From the NCBI GenBank assembly GCA_902762505.1, contig CACWOQ010000021.1, positions 1 to 56,883 of the forward strand: DNA of 56,883 nucleotides, given 5' to 3'. Each line of letters opens with the position of its first letter. Position 1 is the first letter of the stretch. Source of the stretch: an uncultured Ruminococcus sp. (GTDB lineage Bacteria; Bacillota; Clostridia; Oscillospirales; CAG-272). Below, in pieces: positions 18,909 through 33,513 of this stretch. The notes under the pieces were generated by a model. That model ran no database searches and was not told the DNA's origin. It was given only the letters and a program-made list of their open reading frames with translations. The position numbers and the translations under genes were made by a program.

Positions 18909-18952
18909 GCCCGAAGGCGCCTGATCTGTTGCAGACGCCCCGGGCTTTTTTT
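18909..18952. terminator. bidirectional terminator between rlmI-like and lacZ
   Basis: A branched stem, GCCCG...CGGGC with inner GGCG/CGCC and CTG/CAG pairs (18909-18945), followed by seven T's on the plus strand and preceded by five A's, so it works for the convergent lacZ operon too. Confidence 0.82.
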
Positions 18953-18955
18953 ATT

Positions 18956-25005
<6,050 letters not shown>

Positions 25006-25023
25006 TTCCGGTCTCCTTTGATG

Positions 25024-28000
25024 TTACTGAGTCACTCTGAACTCAAACGAATCCGCCGCATCCATATCGACGATGAACGCGAATGAATACGTGCCGTCTT
25101 TGTCATAAAACGCCTGATAGCCGTCGTAGCCATTCTCGCCCGAGATGCTGAACGGGATCCACTGATCGCCGAGCTTCATTTCTATCGAAGGCTTGACGTA
25201 GCTTTCAAATCCGCATACTCTGACAACGCCGTGATTTGCGCCGCCGGAGAAGGTGAATTCCGCTTTTCCGCCGTCCGCGCGGATCATGGGCACGAATTCG
25301 TCTTCGATCACCGTGCCCGTGCTCGCCGTAATTTTATACGGGCTGAAACAGCTGTCCTGACGGACGTTCCTGACGTTACCGTCGTCGGCGCTCTTCGTCT
25401 CGCCCCACGGCAGCAGTATGAACACGAGGTCGATGCTGTCGCCCTTCTTCAGCGTCACGGTATCGAGATCGAGCGTCAGATCGAGGTGCGTCTGGCTCGT
25501 GTAGCAGCTTTCGCGGAAAGCGACGCCCTTCGTATATTTCTCACCGCCTATCGTGATGTCCGCGCTCTTGATTATGTACGCGAAGTTCACGGCGCCGGTA
25601 TTTTCGCTGCCGGGTACGGTGTAGTTGGGCTTGTATACGGCGACGTACGGAGATTCCGTGCCGAGCTGAACGATCCGCGCGCGTCTGCGCTTCATATCAA
25701 CGTCCTCGGTGACGATCTCGTTGTTTTCGTTGACGTAGCTTATCTTCGCATACATCGCGTTGCCGTATCTGCTGTCGAATCTGTAAATGCTGAAATTGTT
25801 CTTGAAATCCTCTATCGTTATATCCTTCAGCACCTTGAGATGCATCTCGTAATACGTTCTGTTCTCGTCCGTCTGAGGAAGCTCAACGTGGCGGTAAGTC
25901 GTGTAGAACGCTCCGTCGTCGGACAGATAGTCCATCGTCACGTCGGCGTAAAGAGGTCCGGACGAGGCGATATCGGCGCTCTGAGACTCCGACATGTAAA
26001 GCGGGCTCTTGGAATCCGTCTGATGCTGCGCTATAAGAAGTCTGCCGATGGAGGTATGCTGAGGCTGGCTGTTCCACAGAGGCGCGGAATTGGCGCGGAA
26101 GTCCGGGAGGGTCCAGCCGTCCTTGCTGAATACGAAGTACGGTGCTATGCAGTTCGTCTCCGTAACGCCGATCGAAAGATGATAGTAAGGCTGGATGAAG
26201 CTGACGGAAGACAGCTGCTTCAACGGGTAATTGCCCCAGTTCTGATACAGATGGACAACGGTGATCTTTTTGCTGTCCTCAGCCTTGAGCGATATCGGCA
26301 GGTACGCTTCGCCGCAGAACGAATTGTCGTTCGGGTCGTATCTGCTCTCCTCACGCTCGCCGCCGAAGTTTTTGCTCACCTGAACGGGTATCGGCAAAAA
26401 ACGCATTTCCTGATCGAGTGCGGACGAGCATTCGAGCGCGCCGGAATTTGTCATGACGCACAGATAAATGCTGCGGTCTACCGTGCCGTCGCACGTGAAT
26501 ACTATCTCGATCTTCGGCTGTCTGTTGGGATTCTGATAATACGCGTCGACAAAGCCCGCGCCGGATACGGAGAACTTGTAGCAGCCTCTGATCTGGTCGT
26601 AGGAATTGCTCTGTCCGCCGTCGTCCTTGTACGTTATCTGAATGTCCGTGATAGGATTGCGCTCTATATAAGTCTGTTTTCTCAGATCGTTGAACTGATG
26701 GGAATCGGACGTGTAGATCCTGTGGTAAAACTGAGTCGAGCCGTAGCGGGCGAGCTTTGCGCCGATCGTTATTTCACGCGTGACGACGTAATTGCCGTCC
26801 TTCAGCTCAACGTTTATCGTGCCGTTCTTGTTTTTCGCCATGATGATGCCGAAGACGCCGGCGCCTTTTACGTCAAAGCCGACGTACTCGACCGTGGTGA
26901 AATCGAAATCCGCGGGGATCTCGGATACTTCGCCGTCGGCGTTTTTGATTATCATTTTTCTGACCGTGTCGGCGGGGATAACGTACGTTGTACCGAAATA
27001 ACCGCCGCCGGTGTAAGAATCGGTCGCCACAAGGCGAAGCTGCTCGTGCAGCTTGTCGGGGTAGGTGTGGAACGAATGCTCGAGCAGAAGCGGGAGCAGA
27101 TCGCCGCCGCGCTTGATCAGACGTATCTCCGAGATCTCTATGCGGTCGCCCTTCACGGTTTCGCCGAAATAGATCTTGAAACCGGTGATCTTCCCGTGCA
27201 GATCGTTCATGAGAGCGCCGGGGATGACTACCGTCGACTCCTCGCCCGCGTTGAATCTGTGGACGAGCTGTCTGTTCGGACTGAACATTTTTTCGCCGTC
27301 TACGCAGAGGAAAAGTCCCACGATATCGCTCACGTCGGTTTTGAACGTGAGTTGTACCGCGTCGTATTCCTCCGACGAGATGTCAAGCCCGTACATCCTT
27401 ACGTGAGCGTCGGCAACGGAGCTGACGTCGAAGGAGAGAATGCCGCCGTCGTATTTGAGATTCTTTACGCCGCTGCCGGTGATCTCGCTGCCGTGATCCT
27501 TGAGTATGTCGACCGTCGGCTCGCCCTCCGCGTACGGCTTTTTCATCTCTGCGGAGGTGAACGCCTGATCGCGGAAACGGAAATCGTAATAATAGCAGCC
27601 GAGCCTCTGGCTGTTCATTCTTCCGCTGTAAAGCGAAAGGGAAGCGAGGTAAGTGTCGCCGCCGTCGAATCTGACGTACGAATCCATCGAATTCTCAAAA
27701 TACGGAACGCCCCTGCTGTTCGTTATCGAATTGACGAGCATGGCGTCGTTTTGCAGAACGTGATACGTAAGCGACATCTGTTTGTTCGTTATCGTAAACG
27801 CGGAACGCGCGCCGTCGGTGAATTTGCCCTGAACGCCGTTCGCGTTTTCGTTTGCGTAATTTATGGAATCCGTCCAGTCCGTGCCGGAGAAGTCGATCGT
27901 CGAAACGTCGACGCGCTGACGGACCTCTTTTTCATAGAAAACGGGTTCCTCGTCGATTATCGGACCCTCTGTCTCCGCGTCGGTGACAGGCTCCGTCGTC

Positions 28001-28182
28001 TGATCGTCGCCGTCTGTCTCCGTGCCGGGCGCGGCGGGTTCGGTATCCGTGCCGGTGACGGGTGAAGCCGTAGTCTCCGGATCGGAAGAAGAATCGGTGC
28101 CGGTCGTCTCCGGTACGTTATTGCACGCCGCGGTCATAAGCATAAGCAGAACGAGCGCACAGGAAATGATGCGTTTTATCAT
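25024..28182 (-). CDS. very large lipoprotein of unknown function (paralogue 1)
   Basis: 1052 residues from the ATG at 28182, preceded by GAAAGGATGG; the in-frame ATG at 28200 lies within that site. Signal peptide MIKRIISCALVLLMLM with lipobox TAAC. A long Thr/Asp/Glu/Pro linker (TGTDSSSDPETTASP and on) ends at EEPVFYEK. The body is colinear with the next gene over its whole length: NSAPLWNSQPQHTSIGRL, SESQSADIASSGPLYAD, MDYLSDDG, HVELPQTDENRTYYE and ENGYDGYQAFYDKDGTYSFAF are all shared. The pair therefore arose by tandem duplication and diverged. It is first in the operon, with its own promoter at 28215-28243. Function unknown; a surface glycan-binding or processing role is inferred from lacZ. 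Confidence 0.8.
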   Translation of the reverse strand: MIKRIISCALVLLMLMTAACNNVPETTGTDSSSDPETTASPVTGTDTEPAAPGTETDGDDQTTEPVTDAETEGPIIDEEPVFYEKEVRQRVDVSTIDFSGTDWTDSINYANENANGVQGKFTDGARSAFTITNKQMSLTYHVLQNDAMLVNSITNSRGVPYFENSMDSYVRFDGGDTYLASLSLYSGRMNSQRLGCYYYDFRFRDQAFTSAEMKKPYAEGEPTVDILKDHGSEITGSGVKNLKYDGGILSFDVSSVADAHVRMYGLDISSEEYDAVQLTFKTDVSDIVGLFLCVDGEKMFSPNRQLVHRFNAGEESTVVIPGALMNDLHGKITGFKIYFGETVKGDRIEISEIRLIKRGGDLLPLLLEHSFHTYPDKLHEQLRLVATDSYTGGGYFGTTYVIPADTVRKMIIKNADGEVSEIPADFDFTTVEYVGFDVKGAGVFGIIMAKNKNGTINVELKDGNYVVTREITIGAKLARYGSTQFYHRIYTSDSHQFNDLRKQTYIERNPITDIQITYKDDGGQSNSYDQIRGCYKFSVSGAGFVDAYYQNPNRQPKIEIVFTCDGTVDRSIYLCVMTNSGALECSSALDQEMRFLPIPVQVSKNFGGEREESRYDPNDNSFCGEAYLPISLKAEDSKKITVVHLYQNWGNYPLKQLSSVSFIQPYYHLSIGVTETNCIAPYFVFSKDGWTLPDFRANSAPLWNSQPQHTSIGRLLIAQHQTDSKSPLYMSESQSADIASSGPLYADVTMDYLSDDGAFYTTYRHVELPQTDENRTYYEMHLKVLKDITIEDFKNNFSIYRFDSRYGNAMYAKISYVNENNEIVTEDVDMKRRRARIVQLGTESPYVAVYKPNYTVPGSENTGAVNFAYIIKSADITIGGEKYTKGVAFRESCYTSQTHLDLTLDLDTVTLKKGDSIDLVFILLPWGETKSADDGNVRNVRQDSCFSPYKITASTGTVIEDEFVPMIRADGGKAEFTFSGGANHGVVRVCGFESYVKPSIEMKLGDQWIPFSISGENGYDGYQAFYDKDGTYSFAFIVDMDAADSFEFRVTQ

Positions 28183-28214
28183 TTTACGCCATCCTTTCAT
28201 AATTACTCATTATG

Positions 28215-28243
28215 ATTCTATCACAAAGGCGGCGACAAATCAA
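28215..28243 (-). promoter_or_regulatory. promoter of the lipoprotein-lipoprotein-lacZ operon
   Basis: TTGATT (28238-28243), 17 nt ending CCTTTGTGA, TAGAAT (28215-28220) on the minus strand. Confidence 0.78.
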
Positions 28244-28337
28244 TACCTTTCAAATTTTATTTTAAATATATTTACCAAAAGACCGACCGTATACTGGGAA
28301 GGCTTGTGAAATTTTGCTGAAAATAAGGCGAAACCGC

Positions 28338-28365
28338 TTGATTTTTGAAAAATGTGTGTTATAAT
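28338..28365 (+). promoter_or_regulatory. promoter of the 75-residue protein gene
   Basis: TTGATT (28338-28343), 16 nt, TATAAT (28360-28365). A short leader leads to GAAAGGCG and the ATG at 28391. Confidence 0.75.
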
Positions 28366-28390
28366 AAAAGAAAAACGAAAGGCGAAAAAT

Positions 28391-28618
28391 ATGGAACTCG
28401 GAAATCTTTTCGGCAAAGTCAAGGATCTCGTCAGCAACACGGACGATATCAAAAAACTCGTGGATCAGCTGCCCGCGGGCATCAAAGCGAAGGTCGCTCC
28501 CCTTATAGAGAAATTCACCGGCGGCGATGCCGGCGCGGCGTCAAAAGCCGTCTCCATCCTCGAGGAGCATAAGGACAACGACATAGTAAAAAAGCTTCTT
28601 GAAAAGCTACCCAAATAA
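28391..28618 (+). CDS. small helical cytoplasmic protein, unknown
   Basis: 75 residues, start MELGNLFGKVKDLVSN, with GAAAGGCG ahead. It is charged and almost wholly helical: LVSNTDDIKKLVDQL, IKAKVAPLIEKFTGG, DIVKKLLEKL. There are no membrane segments and no cysteines. I do not recognise the family. It has its own promoter and a strong terminator, so it is a monocistronic gene expressed apart from its neighbours. Confidence 0.7.
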   Translation: MELGNLFGKVKDLVSNTDDIKKLVDQLPAGIKAKVAPLIEKFTGGDAGAASKAVSILEEHKDNDIVKKLLEKLPK

Positions 28619-28620
28619 TA

Positions 28621-28650
28621 AAAAATGCCTGCGAACGCAGGCGTTTTTTA
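28621..28650. terminator. bidirectional terminator
   Basis: Stem GCCTGC (28627-28632) / GCAGGC (28637-28642) extended by flanking A6/T6 runs on both sides, so it ends both the small plus-strand gene and the minus-strand SRP operon. Confidence 0.88.
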
Positions 28651-28887
28651 TTGGATCTCAACGGCAACTCTGTCGCCTTTGCGGTTTCCCGCGGCTCTCA
28701 TGACGGAGCGTATCGCCTTCGCGATCCTGCCGTGCTTTCCGATGACCTTTCCCATATCGTCCGGATCTGCGGAAAGCACAAGGACTATCGTCCCGTCTTC
28801 GCTTTCGCTGACGTCTACCGCGACGCCCTCGGGCTTGTCCACGATGGCGCGCGCTATATCAGCGAGCATTTTCTTATATGCTTCCAT
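28648..28887 (-). CDS. khpA: KH-domain RNA-binding protein KhpA
   Basis: 79 residues with one KH domain; the GKHG loop in DDMGKVIGKHGRIAKAIRSVMRAA is the RNA-grasping GxxG motif. KhpA pairs with KhpB (Jag/EloR) in Firmicutes to bind RNA and influence cell elongation. It follows rpsP as in most Firmicutes, but rimM, trmD and rplS do not follow: the operon ends here at a terminator. Confidence 0.95.
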   Translation of the reverse strand: MEAYKKMLADIARAIVDKPEGVAVDVSESEDGTIVLVLSADPDDMGKVIGKHGRIAKAIRSVMRAAGNRKGDRVAVEIQ

Positions 28888-28958
28888 TGTTCATTCCGTT
28901 TCTCCGACGCTGAAAAAATCCGCGTCCGCGCCGTCGGTACGGCGGACGGGATCATTCG

Positions 28959-29207
28959 TCATTTGGAGATGACGCCGCTTTTTACGAGCAGGGATTTGAC
29001 GGTTTCGGTGGGCTGAGCGCCGTTCTTGAGCCAGGTGTTGGCTTTTTCAGCGTCGATCTTTACGAGCGCGGGCTCCTGCATGGGATCGTAGGTGCCGATC
29101 TCCTCGATGAATTTGCCGTCTCTGGGATAACGGGAATCCGCGATAACTACGCGATAGTAAGGATTCTTTTTTGCGCCGATCCTCTTAAGTCTGATTTTGA
29201 CTGCCAT
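28959..29207 (-). CDS. rpsP: 30S ribosomal protein S16
   Basis: 82 residues, start [20 protein letters not shown], the universal S16 N-terminus, followed by [19 protein letters not shown]. The ribosome site GAAAGGAA precedes the ATG. It lies between ffh and khpA in the conserved order. Confidence 0.98.
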   Translation of the reverse strand: MAVKIRLKRIGAKKNPYYRVVIADSRYPRDGKFIEEIGTYDPMQEPALVKIDAEKANTWLKNGAQPTETVKSLLVKSGVISK

Positions 29208-29252
29208 TTTATGTGTTTCCTTTCAAATTTTATATTGACCCTTTCAGGGGGT

Positions 29253-30584
29253 TTATCTGAATCCGAAGCGGCGGCTGAGGGATTTCCCGCCGTCGCGGTT
29301 GAACTGCTTCATAAGCTTCTGAGTCTGCTCATACTGCTTTAAAAGCCTGTTGACGTCCTCGACCTTCATACCGCAGCCGGCGGCGATGCGCTTTTTGCGG
29401 GAGGAGTTTATGATCGAGGGCTTTACGCGTTCCTTCGGCGTCATCGACTGGATGATCGCCTTCGTTCTGTCTATCTGCCGGTCGTCGATCGAAACGTCCT
29501 TCAGAGCCGCGGCGTTTGCACCCGGGATCATTTTAAGGACGTTTTCAAGCGGACCCATGCGCTTGAGCTGATCGAGCTGATCGAGATAATCGCCGAGTGT
29601 AAAGGAGTTTTCCGCAAGCTTGCGCTCCATTTCGGCGGCTTTCTTTTCGTCTATCGCCGCTTCGGCTTTTTCGATGAGCGTCAGAACGTCGCCCATGCCG
29701 AGAATGCGCTGCGCCATTCTGTCCGGGTGGAAGACCTCGAGCGCGTCCATCTTTTCGCCGACGCCGCAGAATTTGATCGGCTTCCCAGTGACGTACTTGA
29801 CGCTGAGCGCCGCGCCGCCTCTCGTATCGCCGTCGAGCTTGGTGAGGATGACGCCGGTGATGTCAAGCTTTTCGTTGAACGTCTTTGCGACGTTCACCGC
29901 GTCCTGACCGAGCATCGCGTCGATGGTGAGAAGTATCTCGTCCGGCTCGACCGCGGCTTTTATGTTCTGCAGCTCCTCCATCAGACCTTCGTCGATGTGG
30001 AGACGGCCCGCCGTGTCGATTATCACGACGTCGTTGCCGTATTTCACGGCGTGGTTTATTCCGGCTTTCGCTATGTCCACCGGGGAGAGCTTGTCGCCCA
30101 TGGTGAACACGGGCACGCCGACCGATTCGCCGACGACCTGCAGCTGTTTTATGGCGGCGGGCCTGTAAACGTCGCAGGCGACGAGAAGCGGGCGCTTTTC
30201 GTTTTTGTCCTTGAAAAGCTTTGCGAGCTTGGCGCAGTGCGTCGTTTTGCCGGCGCCCTGAAGACCTACGAGCATTATCACCGTGGGGGGATGGGAAGAG
30301 AATTTGACCTTTTCCGCCTGACCGCCCATCAGAGACGTGAGCTCCTCGTTTACGATCTTGACGATCATCTGCGAGGGCACGAGAGATTCCATGACCGCGG
30401 TGCCGACGGCGCGCTCCGAAACGGAATTCACGAATTCCCGGACGACCTTGAAGTTTACGTCCGCTTCAAGAAGCGCGAGCTTTATCTGACGCATCCCCTC
30501 TTTGATATCGGACTCGGACAGCTTGCCCTTGTTCCGGAAGACGGAGAACGCGCGCGACAGTTTTTCGGATAATGATTCGAGCAT
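29253..30584 (-). CDS. ffh: signal recognition particle protein Ffh (SRP54)
   Basis: 443 residues. N domain, then GTPase G domain with GLQGAGKTTHCAKLAK (G1), DVYRPAAIKQL, DTAGRLHID (G3), TKLDGDTRGGAALSV (G4) and FCGVGEKMDALEVFHPDR, then the Met-rich M domain (about 325-430) with the signal-peptide groove and SRP RNA-binding SRKKRIAAGCGMKVEDVNRLL. It targets membrane proteins co-translationally with FtsY and 4.5S RNA. It follows ylxM by 14 nt. Confidence 0.98.
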   Translation of the reverse strand: MLESLSEKLSRAFSVFRNKGKLSESDIKEGMRQIKLALLEADVNFKVVREFVNSVSERAVGTAVMESLVPSQMIVKIVNEELTSLMGGQAEKVKFSSHPPTVIMLVGLQGAGKTTHCAKLAKLFKDKNEKRPLLVACDVYRPAAIKQLQVVGESVGVPVFTMGDKLSPVDIAKAGINHAVKYGNDVVIIDTAGRLHIDEGLMEELQNIKAAVEPDEILLTIDAMLGQDAVNVAKTFNEKLDITGVILTKLDGDTRGGAALSVKYVTGKPIKFCGVGEKMDALEVFHPDRMAQRILGMGDVLTLIEKAEAAIDEKKAAEMERKLAENSFTLGDYLDQLDQLKRMGPLENVLKMIPGANAAALKDVSIDDRQIDRTKAIIQSMTPKERVKPSIINSSRKKRIAAGCGMKVEDVNRLLKQYEQTQKLMKQFNRDGGKSLSRRFGFR

Positions 30585-30598
30585 CTGTTACTCCTTGT

Positions 30599-30934
30599 TT
30601 AAAACGAGAGTTTTCCGAGCAGGGAAACGACGGCGGCTTTCTCGCCGTCCGGCGCGGAAAGCGACTCGACCGCAGAGACGATCTGCTTTACCGTGTTTTC
30701 GTTTTCTCTGTATTTGCCGTACAGCCCGAGCTTTGATTCATAATTTTCAAGCAGCTCAACGCCGCGCCTCAGACTGTCTCTCACTCCCTGACGCGAAATA
30801 CCGGTGTTTTCGGCGACCTCGGAAAGCGACAGATCGTCGTTGTAATAAAGGTCCACCGCATCTGCGACGGACGGGGACAAAAGCTCCCCGTATATGTCAA
30901 AAAGCACGCAGATACGCGTCTTATCACCGTCCAT
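30599..30934 (-). CDS. ylxM: YlxM-family SRP-associated helix-turn-helix protein
   Basis: 111 residues. An N-terminal sigma-70 region 4-like helix-turn-helix is evident in DLYYNDDLSLSEVAENTGISRQGVRDSLRRG, and a helical tail follows. YlxM is the customary partner gene of ffh and is reported to modulate SRP activity in Gram-positives. It is first in the operon, about 24 nt downstream of the likely transcription start; an inverted repeat (30942-30964) fills this leader. Confidence 0.93.
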   Translation of the reverse strand: MDGDKTRICVLFDIYGELLSPSVADAVDLYYNDDLSLSEVAENTGISRQGVRDSLRRGVELLENYESKLGLYGKYRENENTVKQIVSAVESLSAPDGEKAAVVSLLGKLSF

Positions 30935-30941
30935 AACACAC

Positions 30942-30964
30942 CTGTAAAGTAAATCGCTTTACAG
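30942..30964. promoter_or_regulatory. inverted repeat at the start of the SRP operon transcript
   Basis: CTGTAAAG (30942-30949) and CTTTACAG (30957-30964) form perfect 8-bp arms around a 7-nt centre. It abuts the -10 box and covers the expected transcription start, so it is placed like a repressor operator or a 5' stem-loop. Confidence 0.6.
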
Positions 30965-30993
30965 AGTATACCACAAAGCCGCCGTTTTGTCAA
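30965..30993 (-). promoter_or_regulatory. sigma-A promoter of ylxM-ffh-rpsP-khpA
   Basis: TTGACA (30988-30993), 17 nt ending CTTTGTGG, TATACT (30965-30970) on the minus strand. Confidence 0.9.
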
Positions 30994-31092
30994 TAGGTTT
31001 TTGAAAAAAAGATACGGCGACCCGTCGCGCGGCGCGTTGATGATTATCAATATGACAAAATTTAATTTTACCTTTTAACCGCGGTTGTTATT

Positions 31093-33198
31093 ATGTTGTT
31101 TTATTACGAGATCAAAAAAACGGTCGGAAACAAAATATTTACGGCAGTTATTCCGCTTGCTTCGCTGATAACCGTCTTTTTCGCGTACCGCGCGTCACAG
31201 ACGTACGTCACATCTGAAAAAACTCCCGGCGAGCTTCAGAGCGAATACGCGTCAAAGCTTTCGGCATATATCGAAACCGCCTCGGACGAGCTTGAAGATC
31301 TGCGGTCCGGCGGATTTGAAAACAGCGGCTACGGCTGGAATTACTTTTCAAACGTAAAACAGATCTATGAGACGGCGAAGGATACCGTCGTTTTCAGCCG
31401 CGGCACGACTCCCGGCTGGGATCAGCTGTTTAATTTCAATATACTGTACTTCGTGCAGCTTGTCTGCGCGGTCGCGGCGGGCGCCCTTTCTTTCTGTGAG
31501 GAGAAAAGAAAAGGCTCCGCCATGATCATCCGCCCCGCCGCGAACGGCAGAGGAAGGACAGCCGCGGCGAAGCTTTCCGCGGCTGCCGTCACCGCGCTGT
31601 CGGTATCCGTGTTTTTCTCGGTCCTCGGCGCGCTTCTGTTCGCCGTGTTTTCGGGGCTTGACGGCGCGCTTGCTCCTCTTCAGACGTCGCCCGTTTTCAA
31701 ATATTCTCCGTTTTTGTACACAAATCTTGAAGCGTATCTGATAATGTCGGCGAGAAGGGCTCTTATCGCCGTATCGGTGACGCTTGTAACGTGCCTGTTT
31801 TCCGCGCTGTTTTCGAATTATATTATCATCGTCGCGGCTTCGGCGGCGATCCCCGCCGTTGAATTCGCGCTGTTTTCGGGCAGGTACACGTCCGTGCACG
31901 TTTTTGTGAAAAACGTGAACCTTTTCGCTTACTGCGATACATATCTGCTTGAAAGATATTTTTCGGTGCGCTGGCTCGGCTGCACCCTGCCCGGACCGTG
32001 GACGGCTCTGTTCGCCGCGCTGATCGCCGCGGTATGCGCCGCGCTTGCTTACGCCGTGCATTGCGGATCGGGCGCCTCGGGCGCGGTGCGGATAAAACTG
32101 CTTCGCCTGCCGCAGCTCCGTTATCCGAAGGCGAAGAAAAGAAGCCTGTTCTCGTGGGAATTCCGAAAAAAATACGTCAATACCGGCGTTGCTTTCATAG
32201 CGGCGGCGCTGCTTGTTTTCCGCGTCGTGCTGATAATCACTTCATACCCTGTAAAAAACACCGGTTCCGAGGCAAAATACAGAGCGGTCGCCGAAGGATA
32301 CGCGCCGGTCGGCTTGCCGGCGGCGTACGCGGATTATGAGGAAGAATCCTCCCGCGTTATCGCCGAAATGGCGGACGCGTACCTGCCCGAAAGACTGCAC
32401 GCGGCGGGCGAGATAACCGAGGAGGAGTATAACGAGCTTGCGGCGCGCCGCGATGAGGATCACGGTTACTATTCGATCCTGAACAGGCTTGAAAGAAGAT
32501 TCGATTATCTGACGGCGGCAAGAGCCGAAAACGGCGACGGCGTCCGTTTCGTATACGATACGGGGCTTGAAAAGCTGTTCGGGGCTGAGGCGGACTTTTT
32601 CCTGCTGCTTATAATAATGCTTTTCACCGTAAATTCGTTCTGCTCCGACAGCGAAAGCGGAGCAGATCCGCTGATACGCGCGACGGGCGGCGGACGCGGA
32701 AAACGCTTTATTATTACGCTGTCAACGTGCGCGGGCGTATCGATGATCTCTTACGCCGTGGTCGCCGCGGCGGAGCTTTTCGCGCTGCGCGGCAGCGGAA
32801 TATTCGACAATACGGAGTATCTCGCGTCGTCTGTTGCCTCGGCGTCGGGCGCCGGGGACATGACGATAGGCGGCTTCATTACGGCGGCGGTCGTCCTGCG
32901 CGGCTGTGCCTACGTCTGCTACGCCGTCACGGCGTGCGCCGTGTCCAATCTGTCCGGCAAAACGCTTTTATCCGCCGTGATAACGGCGTCTGTTTCCGCA
33001 GTTCCGTTCTGCCTGCGTCTGCTCGGGCTCGATATGAAATACGCCGACGTTACGGGATTCATGACGGCGCACGCCGTTCTCGGACGGTACGGCACATCGG
33101 CATTCGTTATGTTCATACCGCTTCTTTCGGTCGCCGCGGTACTCACAGTTTTATCGGCTGTAAAAAGCGCTGCGACCCCGAGGAAGATACCCGTATAA
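31093..33198 (+). CDS. tandem-duplicated ABC-2-like permease, orphan
   Basis: 701 residues, about 12 membrane helices. The protein looks like two fused ABC-2-type permeases: half one begins LFYYEIKKTVGNK, half two (from about residue 351) SLFSWEFRKKYVNTG. Each has a large extracytoplasmic loop after its first helix (about 35-115 and 386-490) and the typical cytosolic loop after its second: FCEEKRKGSAMIIRP and FCSDSESGADPLIRA, both running into a Gly-Arg-rich GRGR/GRGK. No ATPase gene is nearby, so it must borrow one or do something else. No clear ribosome site precedes the ATG; a divergent palindrome, TTGATGATTATCAA, lies at 31037-31050. The substrate is unknown. Confidence 0.75.
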   Translation: MLFYYEIKKTVGNKIFTAVIPLASLITVFFAYRASQTYVTSEKTPGELQSEYASKLSAYIETASDELEDLRSGGFENSGYGWNYFSNVKQIYETAKDTVVFSRGTTPGWDQLFNFNILYFVQLVCAVAAGALSFCEEKRKGSAMIIRPAANGRGRTAAAKLSAAAVTALSVSVFFSVLGALLFAVFSGLDGALAPLQTSPVFKYSPFLYTNLEAYLIMSARRALIAVSVTLVTCLFSALFSNYIIIVAASAAIPAVEFALFSGRYTSVHVFVKNVNLFAYCDTYLLERYFSVRWLGCTLPGPWTALFAALIAAVCAALAYAVHCGSGASGAVRIKLLRLPQLRYPKAKKRSLFSWEFRKKYVNTGVAFIAAALLVFRVVLIITSYPVKNTGSEAKYRAVAEGYAPVGLPAAYADYEEESSRVIAEMADAYLPERLHAAGEITEEEYNELAARRDEDHGYYSILNRLERRFDYLTAARAENGDGVRFVYDTGLEKLFGAEADFFLLLIIMLFTVNSFCSDSESGADPLIRATGGGRGKRFIITLSTCAGVSMISYAVVAAAELFALRGSGIFDNTEYLASSVASASGAGDMTIGGFITAAVVLRGCAYVCYAVTACAVSNLSGKTLLSAVITASVSAVPFCLRLLGLDMKYADVTGFMTAHAVLGRYGTSAFVMFIPLLSVAAVLTVLSAVKSAATPRKIPV

Positions 33199-33240
33199 AA
33201 GATCCGTCAAACGCAAGGTGCTCTAAAGGACAGTAAATAA

Positions 33241-33288
33241 AAACCGACTGAGGTAAGGAAAGCTTATCCTTGTTTCAGTCGGTTTTTG
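33241..33288. terminator. intrinsic terminator
   Basis: AAACCGACTGA (33241-33251) pairs with TCAGTCGGTTT (33275-33285) and is followed by further T's, with an inner AAGGA/TCCTT stem. It ends the permease gene 42 nt after its stop. Confidence 0.85.
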
Positions 33289-33344
33289 TCGCATACGTCT
33301 GCCGACAGGAAGTTTGTGTGCCAAACGTCAAAGAAACAGTTTAC

Positions 33345-33407
33345 AGTTATGATTGCACGCGATGCGTGCAAGTTATGAGTTGAGGCTTCGCCTCAACGTT
33401 ATGATAT
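33345..33407. repeat. REP-like intergenic repeat with two short palindromes
   Basis: Two hairpins, TTGCACGC-GAT-GCGTGCAA (33353-33371) and GTTGAGGC-TTC-GCCTCAAC (33379-33397), are each bordered by TTATGA. The TTATGA-hairpin-TTATGA pattern is that of degenerate intergenic repeats common in gut clostridia. The remainder of the 315-nt gap from 33199 holds only the terminator, about 40 nt of plain sequence and the fruK promoter. Confidence 0.6.
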
Positions 33408-33466
33408 GAGTTTGGGACAGTCGGCTAACGGGTCTTTTTTTGTCGGAAGACTTTACAAATCCGTAC

Positions 33467-33495
33467 TTGACAGAGCGCGGCTCATATGTTATCAT
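33467..33495 (+). promoter_or_regulatory. promoter of the fruK unit
   Basis: TTGACA (33467-33472), 17 nt, TATCAT (33490-33495). The ATG at 33514 is only about 12 nt after the expected start of RNA. Confidence 0.8.
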
Positions 33496-33513
33496 ATTAC
33501 CGGGTACGAAAAA

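Noticed and set aside
25231-28065. A 944-codon plus-strand open frame
   Set aside because: It is exactly antisense to the first giant lipoprotein, has no ribosome site or family motif, and arises from GC-biased codon use.
31037-31050. TTGATGATTATCAA as a Fur box
   Set aside because: Only half resembles the Fur consensus and no iron gene is near; kept only as a palindrome note.
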